A stretch of 64,000 nt of DNA from Paenibacillus tundrae (GTDB taxonomy: Bacteria > Bacillota > Bacilli > Paenibacillales > Paenibacillaceae): NCBI RefSeq assembly GCF_030812775.1, contig NZ_JAUSTI010000001.1, forward strand, positions 1 through 64,000, given 5' to 3'. The notes beneath the pieces are model-generated. The model had not been told where the DNA came from. It saw only the letters and a list, made by a program, of their open reading frames with translations, and ran no database searches. The translations under genes were made by a program, and so were the position numbers. This document shows, piece after piece, positions 1 through 10,064 of the stretch; within the stretch, counting starts at the first letter, position 1, and the number at the start of each line of letters is the position of its first letter.

Positions 1-324
1 AAGATACGGAGATTCGTGCAAACGGAGCGGAGGGGACGGAATCGGATCTGAAGAAGCGAAGCGCGCGCCTTATCCCCGGGATTCCCTTTTTGAAAGGGAA
101 TTAAAAAAAATGGGGATAACAGCCATCATTCAAGGGTCCACCCTACGTACCGCCATATTCAAAAGATACGGAGATTCGTGCAAACGGAGCGGAGGGGACG
201 GAATCGGATCTGAAGAAGCGAAGCGCGCGCCTTATCCCCGGGATTCCCTTTTTGAAAAGGAATTAAAAAAAATGGGGATAACAGCCATCATTCAAGGGTC
301 TACCCTATGTACCGCCATATTCAA
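1..324. repeat. Two tandem 162-bp repeat units, truncated forms of a structured repeat
   Basis: Two units (1-162 and 163-324) are nearly identical; I count three differences. They run directly into a third, complete copy at 325. Each unit carries the arm TATCCCC (71-77 in unit 1) pairing with GGGGATA (112-118) around an inner ATTCCC/GGGAAT hairpin. Each unit lacks the 3' strand of the outer stem that the third copy has. The period is a multiple of three, so an open frame (110-409) crosses the array. That frame has no convincing start signal and I do not consider it a gene. The left edge is cut by the window. Confidence 0.85.
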
Positions 325-520
325 AAGATACGGAGATTCGTGCAAACGGAGCGGAGGGGACGGAATCGGATTTGAAGAAGCGAAGCGCTCGCCTAAAAGC
401 TTTCTATAAGAAAGCTACATCGGAAGCATAAGCTTATCCCCGGATTTTCCCTTTTGAGAAAGGGAATCCAAAAAATCTGGGGATAACAGCGATCGAAAGA
501 CCGATCCGTCCCCGGAGCGT
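325..520. repeat. Full-length structured interspersed repeat, copy A
   Basis: It begins like the tandem units but has a complete fold. The outer stem is 356-369 (GGGGACGGAATCGG, one bulged A) with 503-515 (CCGATCCGTCCCC). A small GCGA/TCGC hairpin follows at about 384-394. A long arm pairs 435-446 with 474-485 and encloses a CCCTTT/AAAGGG hairpin. An extra AGCTTTCT/AGAAAGCT hairpin is inserted near 398-416. A second copy lies at 54417-54533, with paired changes that keep the stems. It sits in the gap before the methyltransferase gene. Function is unknown; it could be a noncoding RNA, a DNA cruciform or a MITE-like element. Confidence 0.8.
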
Positions 521-575
521 CTCCCTTTGCACTAAACCTATCTTTTCAACTAACTAATAAGGAAGTGGATTTACC

Positions 576-1955
576 TTGCCATCGGTTACCCTAGAACGCA
601 GTCGCAAAAAGCGGCTGGAACATGCACATCCATGGATCTTTAACAATGAAATTGCCTCAGTTGACGGAAATCCAGAGCCTGGAGATCTAGTTAATGTATT
701 AAATCATCAAGGTCGCTACCTAGCGACAGGGTATTACAATCCTGCATCACAAATTACTGTACGAGTTGTATCCTACCAACCGTTAGATTTTGCTCAGATG
801 GATACGGCGTTCTTTACAGCACGTTTCCAGGATTGCTTACGCCATCGTGAACGTTTTATCCAAGACGGAGAAGCGTATCGCTTGGTTTATGGTGAAGCGG
901 ACTTTTTACCTGGGTTGATCGTTGACCGCTTTGGCAGCATACTTGTGGTACAGCTATTGACACTGGGGATGGATCGTTGTCGTGAGGCGATTGTCCAAGC
1001 TCTGATTGAAGTGATGCAGCCTGAGGGCATTTATGAGCGGAGCGATGTGTCTATTCGTGAGCTGGAAGGCTTGGAGCAGACTAAAGGTCCTCTTTACGGT
1101 GAGTGCCCACGTCATGTGACCGTAACAGAAAATGGTTTGCTCATTAAAGTAGATATCGTGGAAGGTCAGAAAACAGGCTATTTCTTCGATCAGCGCGAGA
1201 ACCGTGCAGCGATCGAACCCTTAATGAAGGGCTGGGGCTACAAAAGCGGTATCCGCCTTGAGCAAGTGGAGCAGGATGGTAGTGAGCAACGGTTGCCTGT
1301 TAACAAAAGTGGTAAAGTTGTAACATTTCCTTATTGGGATGGTGCGACGGTACTGGAGTGTTTCTCTCATACAGGCAGCTTCACGTTGAATGCTTGTAAG
1401 TATGGAGCGAAGAAAGTAACTTGTCTGGACATTTCAGAGCATGCGATCGAAAGTGCTAGAACGAATGTGGAGTTGAACGGATTCACTGATCGAGTTGAAT
1501 TTGTTGTAGCAGATGCTTTTCAATACCTACGTGAACAGGTTAAAGGACTCGAAGATCGGAATGTCCGTGCGCGTGCAGGCGAGCAAAAAGTAGACACTTC
1601 CAAAGCACTCGCTGCTGGCGGAGGTAAATCGTTTGACGTGGTTATCCTTGACCCACCGGCGTTTGCCAAAACGAAATCAGCAGTCAAAGGTGCATGCCGT
1701 GGATACAAGGACATCAATCTTCATGGTATGAAACTCGTTAATGAGGGTGGATATCTTGTAACGGCGAGCTGTTCATATCACATGCGCCCAGACCTTTTCC
1801 TCGAAACCATCGCAGATGCGGCTGAAGATGCTGGCAAAGTGCTTCGTCTCATTGAGTGGAAGGCAGCAGGCAAGGATCACCCACAGATTTTGGGTGTAGA
1901 TGAAGGACATTACCTGAAATTTGCGATCTTCGAGGTTCGAAGTAAAACAAAATAA
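576..1955 (+). CDS. rlmI: Class I SAM-dependent rRNA methyltransferase, RlmI family
   Basis: Predicted cytoplasmic 23S rRNA (cytosine-C5) methyltransferase. The N-terminal ~75 residues look like the family's PUA RNA-binding domain. The SAM-binding Rossmann core carries FFDQREN (about residue 203), HTGSFT (about 264) and DPPAFAK (about 357). The CSYHM segment near the C-terminus is typical of the family. The start is a TTG behind AAGGAAG. At 459 aa it is longer than usual (near 400 aa) because of two inserts: residues ~213-258 before the SAM motif and ~325-350 before DPPAF. Substrate specificity is inferred from family membership only. It stands alone, followed by a terminator. Confidence 0.85.
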   Translation: MPSVTLERSRKKRLEHAHPWIFNNEIASVDGNPEPGDLVNVLNHQGRYLATGYYNPASQITVRVVSYQPLDFAQMDTAFFTARFQDCLRHRERFIQDGEAYRLVYGEADFLPGLIVDRFGSILVVQLLTLGMDRCREAIVQALIEVMQPEGIYERSDVSIRELEGLEQTKGPLYGECPRHVTVTENGLLIKVDIVEGQKTGYFFDQRENRAAIEPLMKGWGYKSGIRLEQVEQDGSEQRLPVNKSGKVVTFPYWDGATVLECFSHTGSFTLNACKYGAKKVTCLDISEHAIESARTNVELNGFTDRVEFVVADAFQYLREQVKGLEDRNVRARAGEQKVDTSKALAAGGGKSFDVVILDPPAFAKTKSAVKGACRGYKDINLHGMKLVNEGGYLVTASCSYHMRPDLFLETIADAAEDAGKVLRLIEWKAAGKDHPQILGVDEGHYLKFAIFEVRSKTK

Positions 1956-2024
1956 AGTAATGAGTCACACGAGCATTTAAACGACCGATTATGATATTAA
2001 CAATCCTATCAACATCAAGTGAGA

Positions 2025-2055
2025 GGTCTGCAGTTATATAGCTGTAGGCCTTTTT
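2025..2055 (+). terminator. Rho-independent terminator after the methyltransferase gene
   Basis: A 9-bp stem (GGTCTGCAG 2025-2033 with CTGTAGGCC 2042-2050, including G-T pairs) has an 8-nt loop and is followed by TTTTT. Confidence 0.7.
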
Positions 2056-2175
2056 GTAATGCTTATGGAGATGTTTCCGATGCTGCCGAATAGTGGCAAA
2101 CGTATGTTCCGAATCGAGTCAGGTATGGTATACTGAGAATTAAAATCTTGTTCGTGATGATTTGGAGGATTAGAC

Positions 2176-5100
2176 ATGTCCGTACGCTTCGTTATTGGCC
2201 GGGCAGGCAGTGGCAAGAGTGCCCTGGTTACCCGGGAAATTACTACCCTGCTTCAACAGGAGCCACAGGGGAATCCCCTTATTTTACTAGTACCTGAACA
2301 GAGTTCATTCCGTACAGAGCAAGCACTCGTCTCTTCTGGCATGATCAAAGGATCTATGCGCGCTGAAGTGCTTGGTTTCCGAAGACTAGCTTACCGCGTC
2401 ATGCAGGAGGCTGGTGGTTCGGCCCGTATTCCAATCGGTGCTGAAGGTAAGAAGATGCTGCTCTATAAAGTACTGCAACGGCGTAAGGAAGAGTTGAAAT
2501 TATTTGGTGCTTCAAGCAGCCAATTAGGCTTTATTAGTCATCTGAACAACCTATATGGTGAATTTAAACGTTATGAGCTTGATCCTGCATCGCTGGGAGA
2601 CGGAGTTTCCATGTGGAATGCCTCTTCGTCAGCACCGATATTGGGAGATAAGCTTCATGATCTGCTTTTAATATATCGTGATTATGAACAGGAATTAACG
2701 GATCTCTACATTGATGATGAAGATACGCTTAGCGAATTGACTGAACGGTTATCTGAAGACACGATGCTGCGAGATTCTCAGATTTGGATAGATGGGTTTC
2801 AGGGATTTACTCCGCAGGAACTGAGTGTGATTGGAAGACTGATGTTGCAGTCTTCTAATGTTACGATTGCATTGACGTTAGATCGCCCATACGAGCATGG
2901 TGCACTTCCTAACGACTTGGATCTGTTCTATCCCACAGCGAGTGCTTATGCACGTCTCAAAGGCATGGCTGATGACTTAGGTGTGCCTAGTGAAACGATG
3001 ATTCTTAAGCCAGAGGTTGCCCCAAGATATGAAGGAAGCCTGGGATTAGCGCATTTGGAAGCGGGGTTCGATCGCAGAGTTCGCTGGAGAAGTGAAGGGC
3101 GCGATTCTGGCATTAAGTTGTACGCAGCCGAGAACCGTCGTGCAGAACTGGAAGGTGCGCTACGTGAAATGAGACGTTTGGCTCAAGATGAGGGTGCGCG
3201 TTACCGTGAGATGGCTGTGTTGGTTCGTCAGTTAGATGCTTATGCAGATATTGCCGAGCCGTTGTTCCGAGATTATAACATCCCTGTTTTCTTGGATCGC
3301 AGACGAAGTGAGCTGCATCATCCGCTCGCAGAGTTTATTCGTTCTGCACTGGATGTTGTTCGTCGTCGCTGGCGTTATGAAGATGTATTTCGTTGTGTCA
3401 AAACAGATCTCCTCCTGCCTCGTGATGGTTCAGTGAGCCGTGAGGACATGGATCAACTCGAGAATTACATCCTAGCCTGTGGTATTCACGGATACCGCTG
3501 GACAGACGGAAAACCTTGGAAGTATGTGCCTAGTTTGTCGCTGGAGGACAACGGTCAGGACAATCGGAGCCGCGGACGTGAACAAATGTTATCGTTGATG
3601 GAAAAGTGCCGCGCGGTTATTACAGATTCAATGGGTGCTTTTGAGAAGCGAATGAGCAAGGCGAAGACAGCCAAGGAACAGTGTGCTGCATTATACCATT
3701 TACTTGAAGATGCGGAGATTCCATGGAAGCTTGAGGCGATGTCCACCGAGGCCACCGCTCAAGGTGATCCGGAACGTTCACGCGAGCATCGACAAATGTG
3801 GGGAGCCGTTCTGGATCTGCTTGATCAGATGGTCGATATGATGGGAGCCGAGCGGCTGGACTTGGATTTGTTTGCTGGATTAATTGAGACAGGACTAACG
3901 GAGCTTAAATTGGGTCTGGTTCCACCTGCATTGGATCAGGTGTTGGTTGGTTCGATGGATCGGACGCGTCTGCAGGATATCAAATATGTATTTATTCTTG
4001 GGGCAGTGGATGGAGAACTCCCGGCTGTACCTCAAGAGGATGGTGTATTGACTGAGCAGGAACGACTTTTGTTAACAGAAAGAGGTTTGCCTCTGGGGCC
4101 TGGAGCGACCAGACAAATGCTGGACGAGCGTTTTCTGATCTATACAGCCTTAACATCAGCTAGTGACCAACTGTGGCTAAGTTACCCTGTCGCGGATGAT
4201 GAAGGGAAGTCGCTGCTTCCTTCAGAAATTGTAAGACATGTGCGGAACATGTTTGGCGAACAGGAGCAGCCTCTTCTATCTGAACCTCAGGGATCAGTAG
4301 CTTTACAGAATCATTGGGCCTATGTTCGTCATCCGGAACAAAGCTTATCTACGTTAATTGGACAATTGCGCAGATGGCGCCGCGGTGAGGACATTCCAGA
4401 ATTATGGTGGGCAGTGTATAACTGGCATGTTTCGCAAGAAAGCAGCAAACCGCTATTGGATCGATTGTTGGGATCCGTCTTTTATCGTAATCGGACGTTA
4501 CCACTTCGCACATCCACTAGTCGGAGATTGTATGGTACGGAAGTTCGCACAAGTGTCTCCCGGATGGAACGGTTTGTAGCATGCCCATTCTCTCACTTTG
4601 CTTCTCATGGATTACGCTTGAAGGATCGCCAGCTTTACCGTCTTCAAGCCCCAGATATCGGTCAATTATTTCATGCTGCACTCAGTCAGTTGGCGATGCG
4701 CTTGCGTGAAGAAAATCGTAGCTGGGGGAGTTTATCACCAGAGCAATGCCGACAAGAGGCAGAGCAGACGGTGGAGCAGATTGCTCCACAGCTTCAAGGA
4801 GAAATTTTGCTTAGCACCAAACGGTATGGTTACATTTTCCGCAAGTTGAAGGAGATTGTCAGCAGAGCTTCCGTTATTTTGGGAGAACAGTCTAGACGAG
4901 GAAGTTATGAACCGATCGGGCTGGAGCTTGATTTTGGACCAGGCAAGCCTTTGCCGCCGTTACGTTTTGAACTGGAAAATGGCTGTGTGATGGAGATTGT
5001 CGGTCGAATTGACCGCGTAGATGTTGCTGAAGGGGAAAATGGACTTCTACTACGAGTCATAGACTATAAGTCAAGTCAGACGGATCTCAAGCTACACGAA

Positions 5101-5679
5101 GTGTATTATGGTCTATCACTACAGATGCTTACGTATCTGGAAGTGTTGCTTAGTGCGGCTGAAGAATGGCTTGGTGAATCTGCCATGCCGGGCGGCACGC
5201 TGTATTTCCATGTGCATAATCCGCTACTGCAATCTTCCAATGGCATGACCTCGGAGCAAGCAGGACAAGAGCTGCTGAAACGCTTCAAAATGAAAGGACT
5301 ATTGCTCGCAGACCGAGATAACATTGCTCAAATGGATCATACCCTGGAAAAAGGGTATTCTGCGATTATTCCTGTTGCACTGAAAGCAGATGGTAGTTTT
5401 TACAGCAGTGCAGCTGTAGCTACACCCGATCAATGGGACACATTACTTGCAACAGTACGAAACAACATTCGAGAGATTGGTACACGGATTACGGACGGGG
5501 ACGTGGGCATCGAGCCTTATCGTATCCAACAGGAAGTCGCATGTACTTTCTGTCCGTATAAGCCAGTCTGTCAGTTTGATGAGAATATAGAAGGTAATGA
5601 ATATAATCTGTTATCCAAACCAGGCAAACAGCAAATATGGGAGTTGTTATCTCACAACAAGGGAGGGGAAACGTTATGA
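2176..5679 (+). CDS. addB: AddB subunit of the AddAB helicase-nuclease
   Basis: AddB is the second subunit of the RecBCD-like AddAB complex that resects double-strand ends for RecA loading. It has a Walker A GRAGSGKS at residues 8-15. The C-terminal RecB-type nuclease core contains VIDYKSS (about residue 961). Cysteines at about 802 (ACPFSHF) and near the C-terminus (CTFCPYKPVC) match the iron-sulfur cluster set of the family. Length (1167 aa) is normal. The start is an ATG behind GGAGG. The stop overlaps the addA start (ATGA), indicating translational coupling. Confidence 0.97.
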   Translation: MSVRFVIGRAGSGKSALVTREITTLLQQEPQGNPLILLVPEQSSFRTEQALVSSGMIKGSMRAEVLGFRRLAYRVMQEAGGSARIPIGAEGKKMLLYKVLQRRKEELKLFGASSSQLGFISHLNNLYGEFKRYELDPASLGDGVSMWNASSSAPILGDKLHDLLLIYRDYEQELTDLYIDDEDTLSELTERLSEDTMLRDSQIWIDGFQGFTPQELSVIGRLMLQSSNVTIALTLDRPYEHGALPNDLDLFYPTASAYARLKGMADDLGVPSETMILKPEVAPRYEGSLGLAHLEAGFDRRVRWRSEGRDSGIKLYAAENRRAELEGALREMRRLAQDEGARYREMAVLVRQLDAYADIAEPLFRDYNIPVFLDRRRSELHHPLAEFIRSALDVVRRRWRYEDVFRCVKTDLLLPRDGSVSREDMDQLENYILACGIHGYRWTDGKPWKYVPSLSLEDNGQDNRSRGREQMLSLMEKCRAVITDSMGAFEKRMSKAKTAKEQCAALYHLLEDAEIPWKLEAMSTEATAQGDPERSREHRQMWGAVLDLLDQMVDMMGAERLDLDLFAGLIETGLTELKLGLVPPALDQVLVGSMDRTRLQDIKYVFILGAVDGELPAVPQEDGVLTEQERLLLTERGLPLGPGATRQMLDERFLIYTALTSASDQLWLSYPVADDEGKSLLPSEIVRHVRNMFGEQEQPLLSEPQGSVALQNHWAYVRHPEQSLSTLIGQLRRWRRGEDIPELWWAVYNWHVSQESSKPLLDRLLGSVFYRNRTLPLRTSTSRRLYGTEVRTSVSRMERFVACPFSHFASHGLRLKDRQLYRLQAPDIGQLFHAALSQLAMRLREENRSWGSLSPEQCRQEAEQTVEQIAPQLQGEILLSTKRYGYIFRKLKEIVSRASVILGEQSRRGSYEPIGLELDFGPGKPLPPLRFELENGCVMEIVGRIDRVDVAEGENGLLLRVIDYKSSQTDLKLHEVYYGLSLQMLTYLEVLLSAAEEWLGESAMPGGTLYFHVHNPLLQSSNGMTSEQAGQELLKRFKMKGLLLADRDNIAQMDHTLEKGYSAIIPVALKADGSFYSSAAVATPDQWDTLLATVRNNIREIGTRITDGDVGIEPYRIQQEVACTFCPYKPVCQFDENIEGNEYNLLSKPGKQQIWELLSHNKGGETL

Positions 5680-8600
5680 CGAATATGCCAAAACCAGAAG
5701 GTAGCTTCTGGAGTGATGACCAGTGGAGTGCGATCTCGCAGAGTGGAGAAGACATTCTAGTTGCCGCCGCTGCGGGATCGGGTAAAACGGCTGTATTGGT
5801 CGAACGGATTATTCGCAAAATTGCCGACCCTTCTCAGGGATTCAGCGTAGATCGTTTGCTTGTAGCAACATTTACGAAAGCAGCCGCGGCCGAGATGAAG
5901 CAACGTATACGGGAAGCATTGGAGCGTGCGCTGGAAGATCAGCCTGGAGAAGAGCATCTGCGTAAGCAGCTTTCGCTTCTTGGACGTGCGTCCATCACGA
6001 CACTGCATTCATTTTGTATGGAAGTCATACGGCGTTATTATCAGCAGATTCCGCTGAATCCCGCCTTTCGGATATTGAATGAAAATGAAGCTGAAATGAT
6101 GCGGCAAGAACTGCTGGAACAGCTTTTCGAAGAAAAGTATGGTGAGCAGGATGAGGGCAGTACATTTCGTAAATTAGTAGATTGGTTCAGTGGCGAGCGG
6201 AACGATGATGCCATGCATCGGCTCGTACAACGGCTGTATGACTTCTCTCGCAGTCATTCTTGGCCAGATCACTGGCTGGCAGAAATGGCGTCTGCTTTTC
6301 AGGTGGAGAGTGTAGAAGCACTTGGAAGCACGGTCTGGGTACAGAGTATTTTACGCGATGCCTCACTTACGTTAAGCGGTGCCGCTGGGGTGTTGCGCCA
6401 AGGGATTGAAATTGCTATGCAGCCAGAAGGGCCGGCACCTTATGCGGATACGCTCAAAGAAGATCTGGTGATGGTAGAGGAGCTTCGTTCTGCCGTTCAG
6501 ATCATGCCATGGGACAAGTTGCCAGATGTCTTTCAATCAGCCGCATTTGGCAAGCTCAAGCCTTGTAAGAAAGATCAGACAGACCCGGGACTTCAAGAGC
6601 AAGTTAAAGAGCTGCGCGAAGCAGCCAAAAAAGCAGTAACGGATCTGAAAGGATCATTGTTCGGGAGAACTGCTTTTTCATTCTGGCAGGAATTAGAGCA
6701 AGCCGCACCACTTATGCACGAGTTATCTAGACTCGTCAGTGAGTTTGGAGCACGATACCAGCAGGCGAAGCAGGAACGGGGACAGGTTGATTTTAGCGAT
6801 TTGGAACATTACTGTCTTCAAATTTTGCGTCATGAGGATTCTACGCCAACTGTGTCCATGCCTTCAGATGCAGCAATGGAATTTCGTGCACGTTTTGATG
6901 AAGTGTTACTGGATGAGTATCAGGATACCAATACAGTACAGGAAGATATCGTAAGACTAATTTCTAGAGAAAATCCTGGTAACCGATTTATGGTTGGTGA
7001 TGTAAAACAGAGTATATATCGTTTTCGTCTGGCCGAGCCGGGGCTGTTTCTTAACAAATACCGTCAATATGCTTCAAGTGCTGAACTGGATCAGGATGAA
7101 GACTCCAACGAGCGCACGGGCAGACGTATTGATCTTGCACGTAACTTTCGAAGTCGTGAAGAAGTCGTTCATTCGGTCAATATGCTCTTCCGACAGATTA
7201 TGAACGAAGGTGTGGCGGAGATTACGTATGATGATCGAGCACAGCTTGCTTATGGAGCATCATTCCCGTCAGAAACGGAACGAGATGAGGCGTATACACC
7301 TGAGGTCATATTAATTGATCGTCAAGGCGGTGGGCCTGATCTGTCTGAAAGCACTGATGAGCAGGGAGATACACTGGCTACTGCTGAACTGGAGAGTGCT
7401 GAGTTAGAGACTGCTCAACTGGAAGCACGTGCAATGGCTAGACGTATTCGAGAGATTGTGGGCGACGCAGATCAGCCTGCATTGCAGGTGTATGATAAAG
7501 CGCTGAAAACGATGCGACCGGCAAGGTACGGTGACATTGTCATTTTGTTGCGTTCTGCTCAAATGTGGGCCCCGCTGATGATTGAAGAGTTTAGACAACA
7601 AGGCATTCCTGCTGGTGGTGAGCAGAGCAAAGGGTATTTTCAGGCCATAGAAGTGGAAGTGATGTTGTCCCTGCTTCAGATTGTCGATAACCCAAGACAG
7701 GATATTCCTCTTGCTGCGGTACTTCGGTCACCGATTGTTGGTCTAGACGAAGAGGAACTGGCACAGATTCGTCTTAGAGATAAAACTCAATCCTTCTATG
7801 ATGCTGTAGTTTTGGCTACAGGAGAACTAGATCATTCAGGGCATGACCACAGCTTAGACCAGCAGCGCATGCAAGAAAATCGTGACGATCAAGCCGTTCA
7901 GATGAATTGGCCCGAAGCGTGGACAGAGCTGGAGCAGGCACGACGAGAGACGGCGGTTACTGCCGAGTTAGATCGTGTAGATGATATGCAACAATCCAGC
8001 AGTGATGTTGATGCAGCTCACTGGGCGGGACTGGTCAATCTTGTAAGTGATGAGGACAATGCCGTTCAGCCTGATGAGGGTGTGACATTACAGCAAAAAT
8101 TGATTCAGTTTGCACGTCAATTGAAGCAATGGCGTTTGGAGGCTCGTCAAGGCAGTCTGAGCGAATTAATCTGGCGGATTTACAGAGAGACGGGGTACTT
8201 GGACTGGGTAGGTGGTCTCCCCGGTGGCATGCAGCGTCAGAGTAATCTTAAGGCGTTATATGATCGGGCGCGTCAATATGAGGAAGCAACTGCCAATCGA
8301 GGTTTGTTCCGCTTTTTGACGTATGTCTCTAGACTGCGTGAGAATGGTGGAGATTTAGGAACAGTCGGCGGTGCTGCTGAGCAAGACAACGAAGTAAGGA
8401 TTATGACCATTCATCGAAGTAAAGGACTGGAATTCCCAGTAGTCTTTGTGGCGGGGATATCCAAAATGTTCAATCAGCAGGATCTGAACGCACCTTTTCT
8501 CATGCATAAGGAGCTTGGATTCGGCCCAAGGTTCGTGGATCAAGAGAACCGTGTTGCGTACCCGACACTTGCAAATCTAGCAATTCGCCGCCGGGCTCAA

Positions 8601-10022
8601 TTTGAGCTGTTAGCCGAGGAGATGAGGGTGCTGTATGTGGCACTTACACGTCCAAAGGAGAAAATGATCCTCATTGGAACAGTGAAGGATGTTGCCAAAA
8701 AGGCAGCCGCTTGGTCACAGGTGAAGGACAGTGCGGAGTTGTTATTGCCAGACTACTTACTTGCAGCGGGACGAAATTATTTGGACTGGATCGGCCCGTC
8801 CCTTATTCGTCACCCAGCAGCCGCCTCCCTTCGTGAATTGGCGGGAGGAAGTGATTCCTATTCATCTTGCTTAATGGACGACGAGTCGCGCTGGAATATC
8901 ACCGTGGTTTCTGCAGACCAGGTTTCACGGGACATGGTTCTTGGGCATCTCAAGGACGAGGAAGAAGCGATGTCAGAAGTTCGGAAGGAACGAATTGCTG
9001 CGTTGCAAGCCGTACAGCCTGTTCAGTTACGTATTTCTGAAGAGAGAAGCGATGAAGCTGCTGACTTGTTAGAATTAGCTCAGCAAGAAAACGGTAATAG
9101 TGATGAAGTTACTGAAAACGGGCAAGCAGATGTCTCGCTTATGGAGCAAGTCAATCAACGATTATCCTGGGCATATCCACACACAGCGGCAACGCAGGTT
9201 GCGGCAAGCACATCCGTGTCTGAGCTCAAGACATTGCTCGCCAAGCAGGAATACCAGCCGCTACAGGTGATGGAAGAGATGGCAAGACGGTTGGAAAACA
9301 GCACTTTGCCTACAGATGATGCGCCCGATGAGAAGTTGAATCCAGTAGTACAGCTTGATAATCATAGAAGCCATGATCCAGATTCGTCCTTCAAATTGCA
9401 TCTGCGTCGTCCTAAGTTCATGGAAGAGAAAAAGCTAACAGGTGCAGAAAGAGGAACCGTGTACCATACATTGATGCAGCATCTTCCTATGGATGGAACA
9501 GCGGTCAATGTCGAGGTTGTGGAAAGCACGCTTGCGCGGTTGCTACAACTACAGATTCTGTTACCACATCAGGGAGAGGTTATTGATGCTACGCAACTCG
9601 TTGCTTTTTTTGATACTGAGCCTGGATTGGAACTTGTGCGCGCAGATTGGGTAAAACGGGAAATTCCATTTATTTATGGATTGCCTGCACTTCATTCTCC
9701 TGCTGAGTGGTTGCGTGATATAACGCCACATGAGGGGATGCAGACAGTAGATGTAGACGAAGGACTCCAGGCATCACTGGTAGATGAGACGGTATTGGTT
9801 CAAGGGATTATAGACTGCCTCTATGAGGTGGAGGGCAAACTTGTGCTGCTAGATTATAAAACGGATCGTGTCTGGAATGATGCACAAGGGTTAAATGATT
9901 TAACTGCAAACTATCGTTTCCAGCTAGAATTATATAGCCGGGCAATTGAGGATATATTGGGACGTAAGGTTGACCACCGGTGGCTCTACTTCTTTGATGG
10001 CGGACATGCAGTGAAATGTTAG
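5676..10022 (+). CDS. addA: AddA helicase-nuclease subunit, long form
   Basis: AddA is the UvrD-like helicase and nuclease subunit of AddAB. Motifs in order: Walker A AAAGSGKT (~30), LLDEYQDT (~410), GDVKQSIYRFR, TIHRSKGLEF (~910) and nuclease LLDYKTD (~1390). I chose the ATG at 5676 (MTNMPKPEG), which overlaps the addB stop and follows GGGAGGGG; an upstream in-frame start inside addB is unlikely. The protein is 1448 aa, while B. subtilis AddA is about 1230 aa. The extra length lies in acidic, Glu/Gln/Asp-rich inserts near residues 558-582, 715-782 and 1118-1152. Confidence 0.97.
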   Translation: MTNMPKPEGSFWSDDQWSAISQSGEDILVAAAAGSGKTAVLVERIIRKIADPSQGFSVDRLLVATFTKAAAAEMKQRIREALERALEDQPGEEHLRKQLSLLGRASITTLHSFCMEVIRRYYQQIPLNPAFRILNENEAEMMRQELLEQLFEEKYGEQDEGSTFRKLVDWFSGERNDDAMHRLVQRLYDFSRSHSWPDHWLAEMASAFQVESVEALGSTVWVQSILRDASLTLSGAAGVLRQGIEIAMQPEGPAPYADTLKEDLVMVEELRSAVQIMPWDKLPDVFQSAAFGKLKPCKKDQTDPGLQEQVKELREAAKKAVTDLKGSLFGRTAFSFWQELEQAAPLMHELSRLVSEFGARYQQAKQERGQVDFSDLEHYCLQILRHEDSTPTVSMPSDAAMEFRARFDEVLLDEYQDTNTVQEDIVRLISRENPGNRFMVGDVKQSIYRFRLAEPGLFLNKYRQYASSAELDQDEDSNERTGRRIDLARNFRSREEVVHSVNMLFRQIMNEGVAEITYDDRAQLAYGASFPSETERDEAYTPEVILIDRQGGGPDLSESTDEQGDTLATAELESAELETAQLEARAMARRIREIVGDADQPALQVYDKALKTMRPARYGDIVILLRSAQMWAPLMIEEFRQQGIPAGGEQSKGYFQAIEVEVMLSLLQIVDNPRQDIPLAAVLRSPIVGLDEEELAQIRLRDKTQSFYDAVVLATGELDHSGHDHSLDQQRMQENRDDQAVQMNWPEAWTELEQARRETAVTAELDRVDDMQQSSSDVDAAHWAGLVNLVSDEDNAVQPDEGVTLQQKLIQFARQLKQWRLEARQGSLSELIWRIYRETGYLDWVGGLPGGMQRQSNLKALYDRARQYEEATANRGLFRFLTYVSRLRENGGDLGTVGGAAEQDNEVRIMTIHRSKGLEFPVVFVAGISKMFNQQDLNAPFLMHKELGFGPRFVDQENRVAYPTLANLAIRRRAQFELLAEEMRVLYVALTRPKEKMILIGTVKDVAKKAAAWSQVKDSAELLLPDYLLAAGRNYLDWIGPSLIRHPAAASLRELAGGSDSYSSCLMDDESRWNITVVSADQVSRDMVLGHLKDEEEAMSEVRKERIAALQAVQPVQLRISEERSDEAADLLELAQQENGNSDEVTENGQADVSLMEQVNQRLSWAYPHTAATQVAASTSVSELKTLLAKQEYQPLQVMEEMARRLENSTLPTDDAPDEKLNPVVQLDNHRSHDPDSSFKLHLRRPKFMEEKKLTGAERGTVYHTLMQHLPMDGTAVNVEVVESTLARLLQLQILLPHQGEVIDATQLVAFFDTEPGLELVRADWVKREIPFIYGLPALHSPAEWLRDITPHEGMQTVDVDEGLQASLVDETVLVQGIIDCLYEVEGKLVLLDYKTDRVWNDAQGLNDLTANYRFQLELYSRAIEDILGRKVDHRWLYFFDGGHAVKC

Positions 10023-10064
10023 TATAGGGATTCATTTAAAATAGCTTGAGCTACCTTAATTAGG

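Noticed and set aside
110..409. 99-residue open frame across the 5' tandem repeats
   Set aside because: It arises because the 162-bp period is a multiple of three; there is no convincing ribosome site and the repeat shows structural, not coding, conservation.
1..520. Possible CRISPR array in the 5' repeats
   Set aside because: The units are contiguous 162-bp tandem copies without spacers, and no cas genes are in the window.
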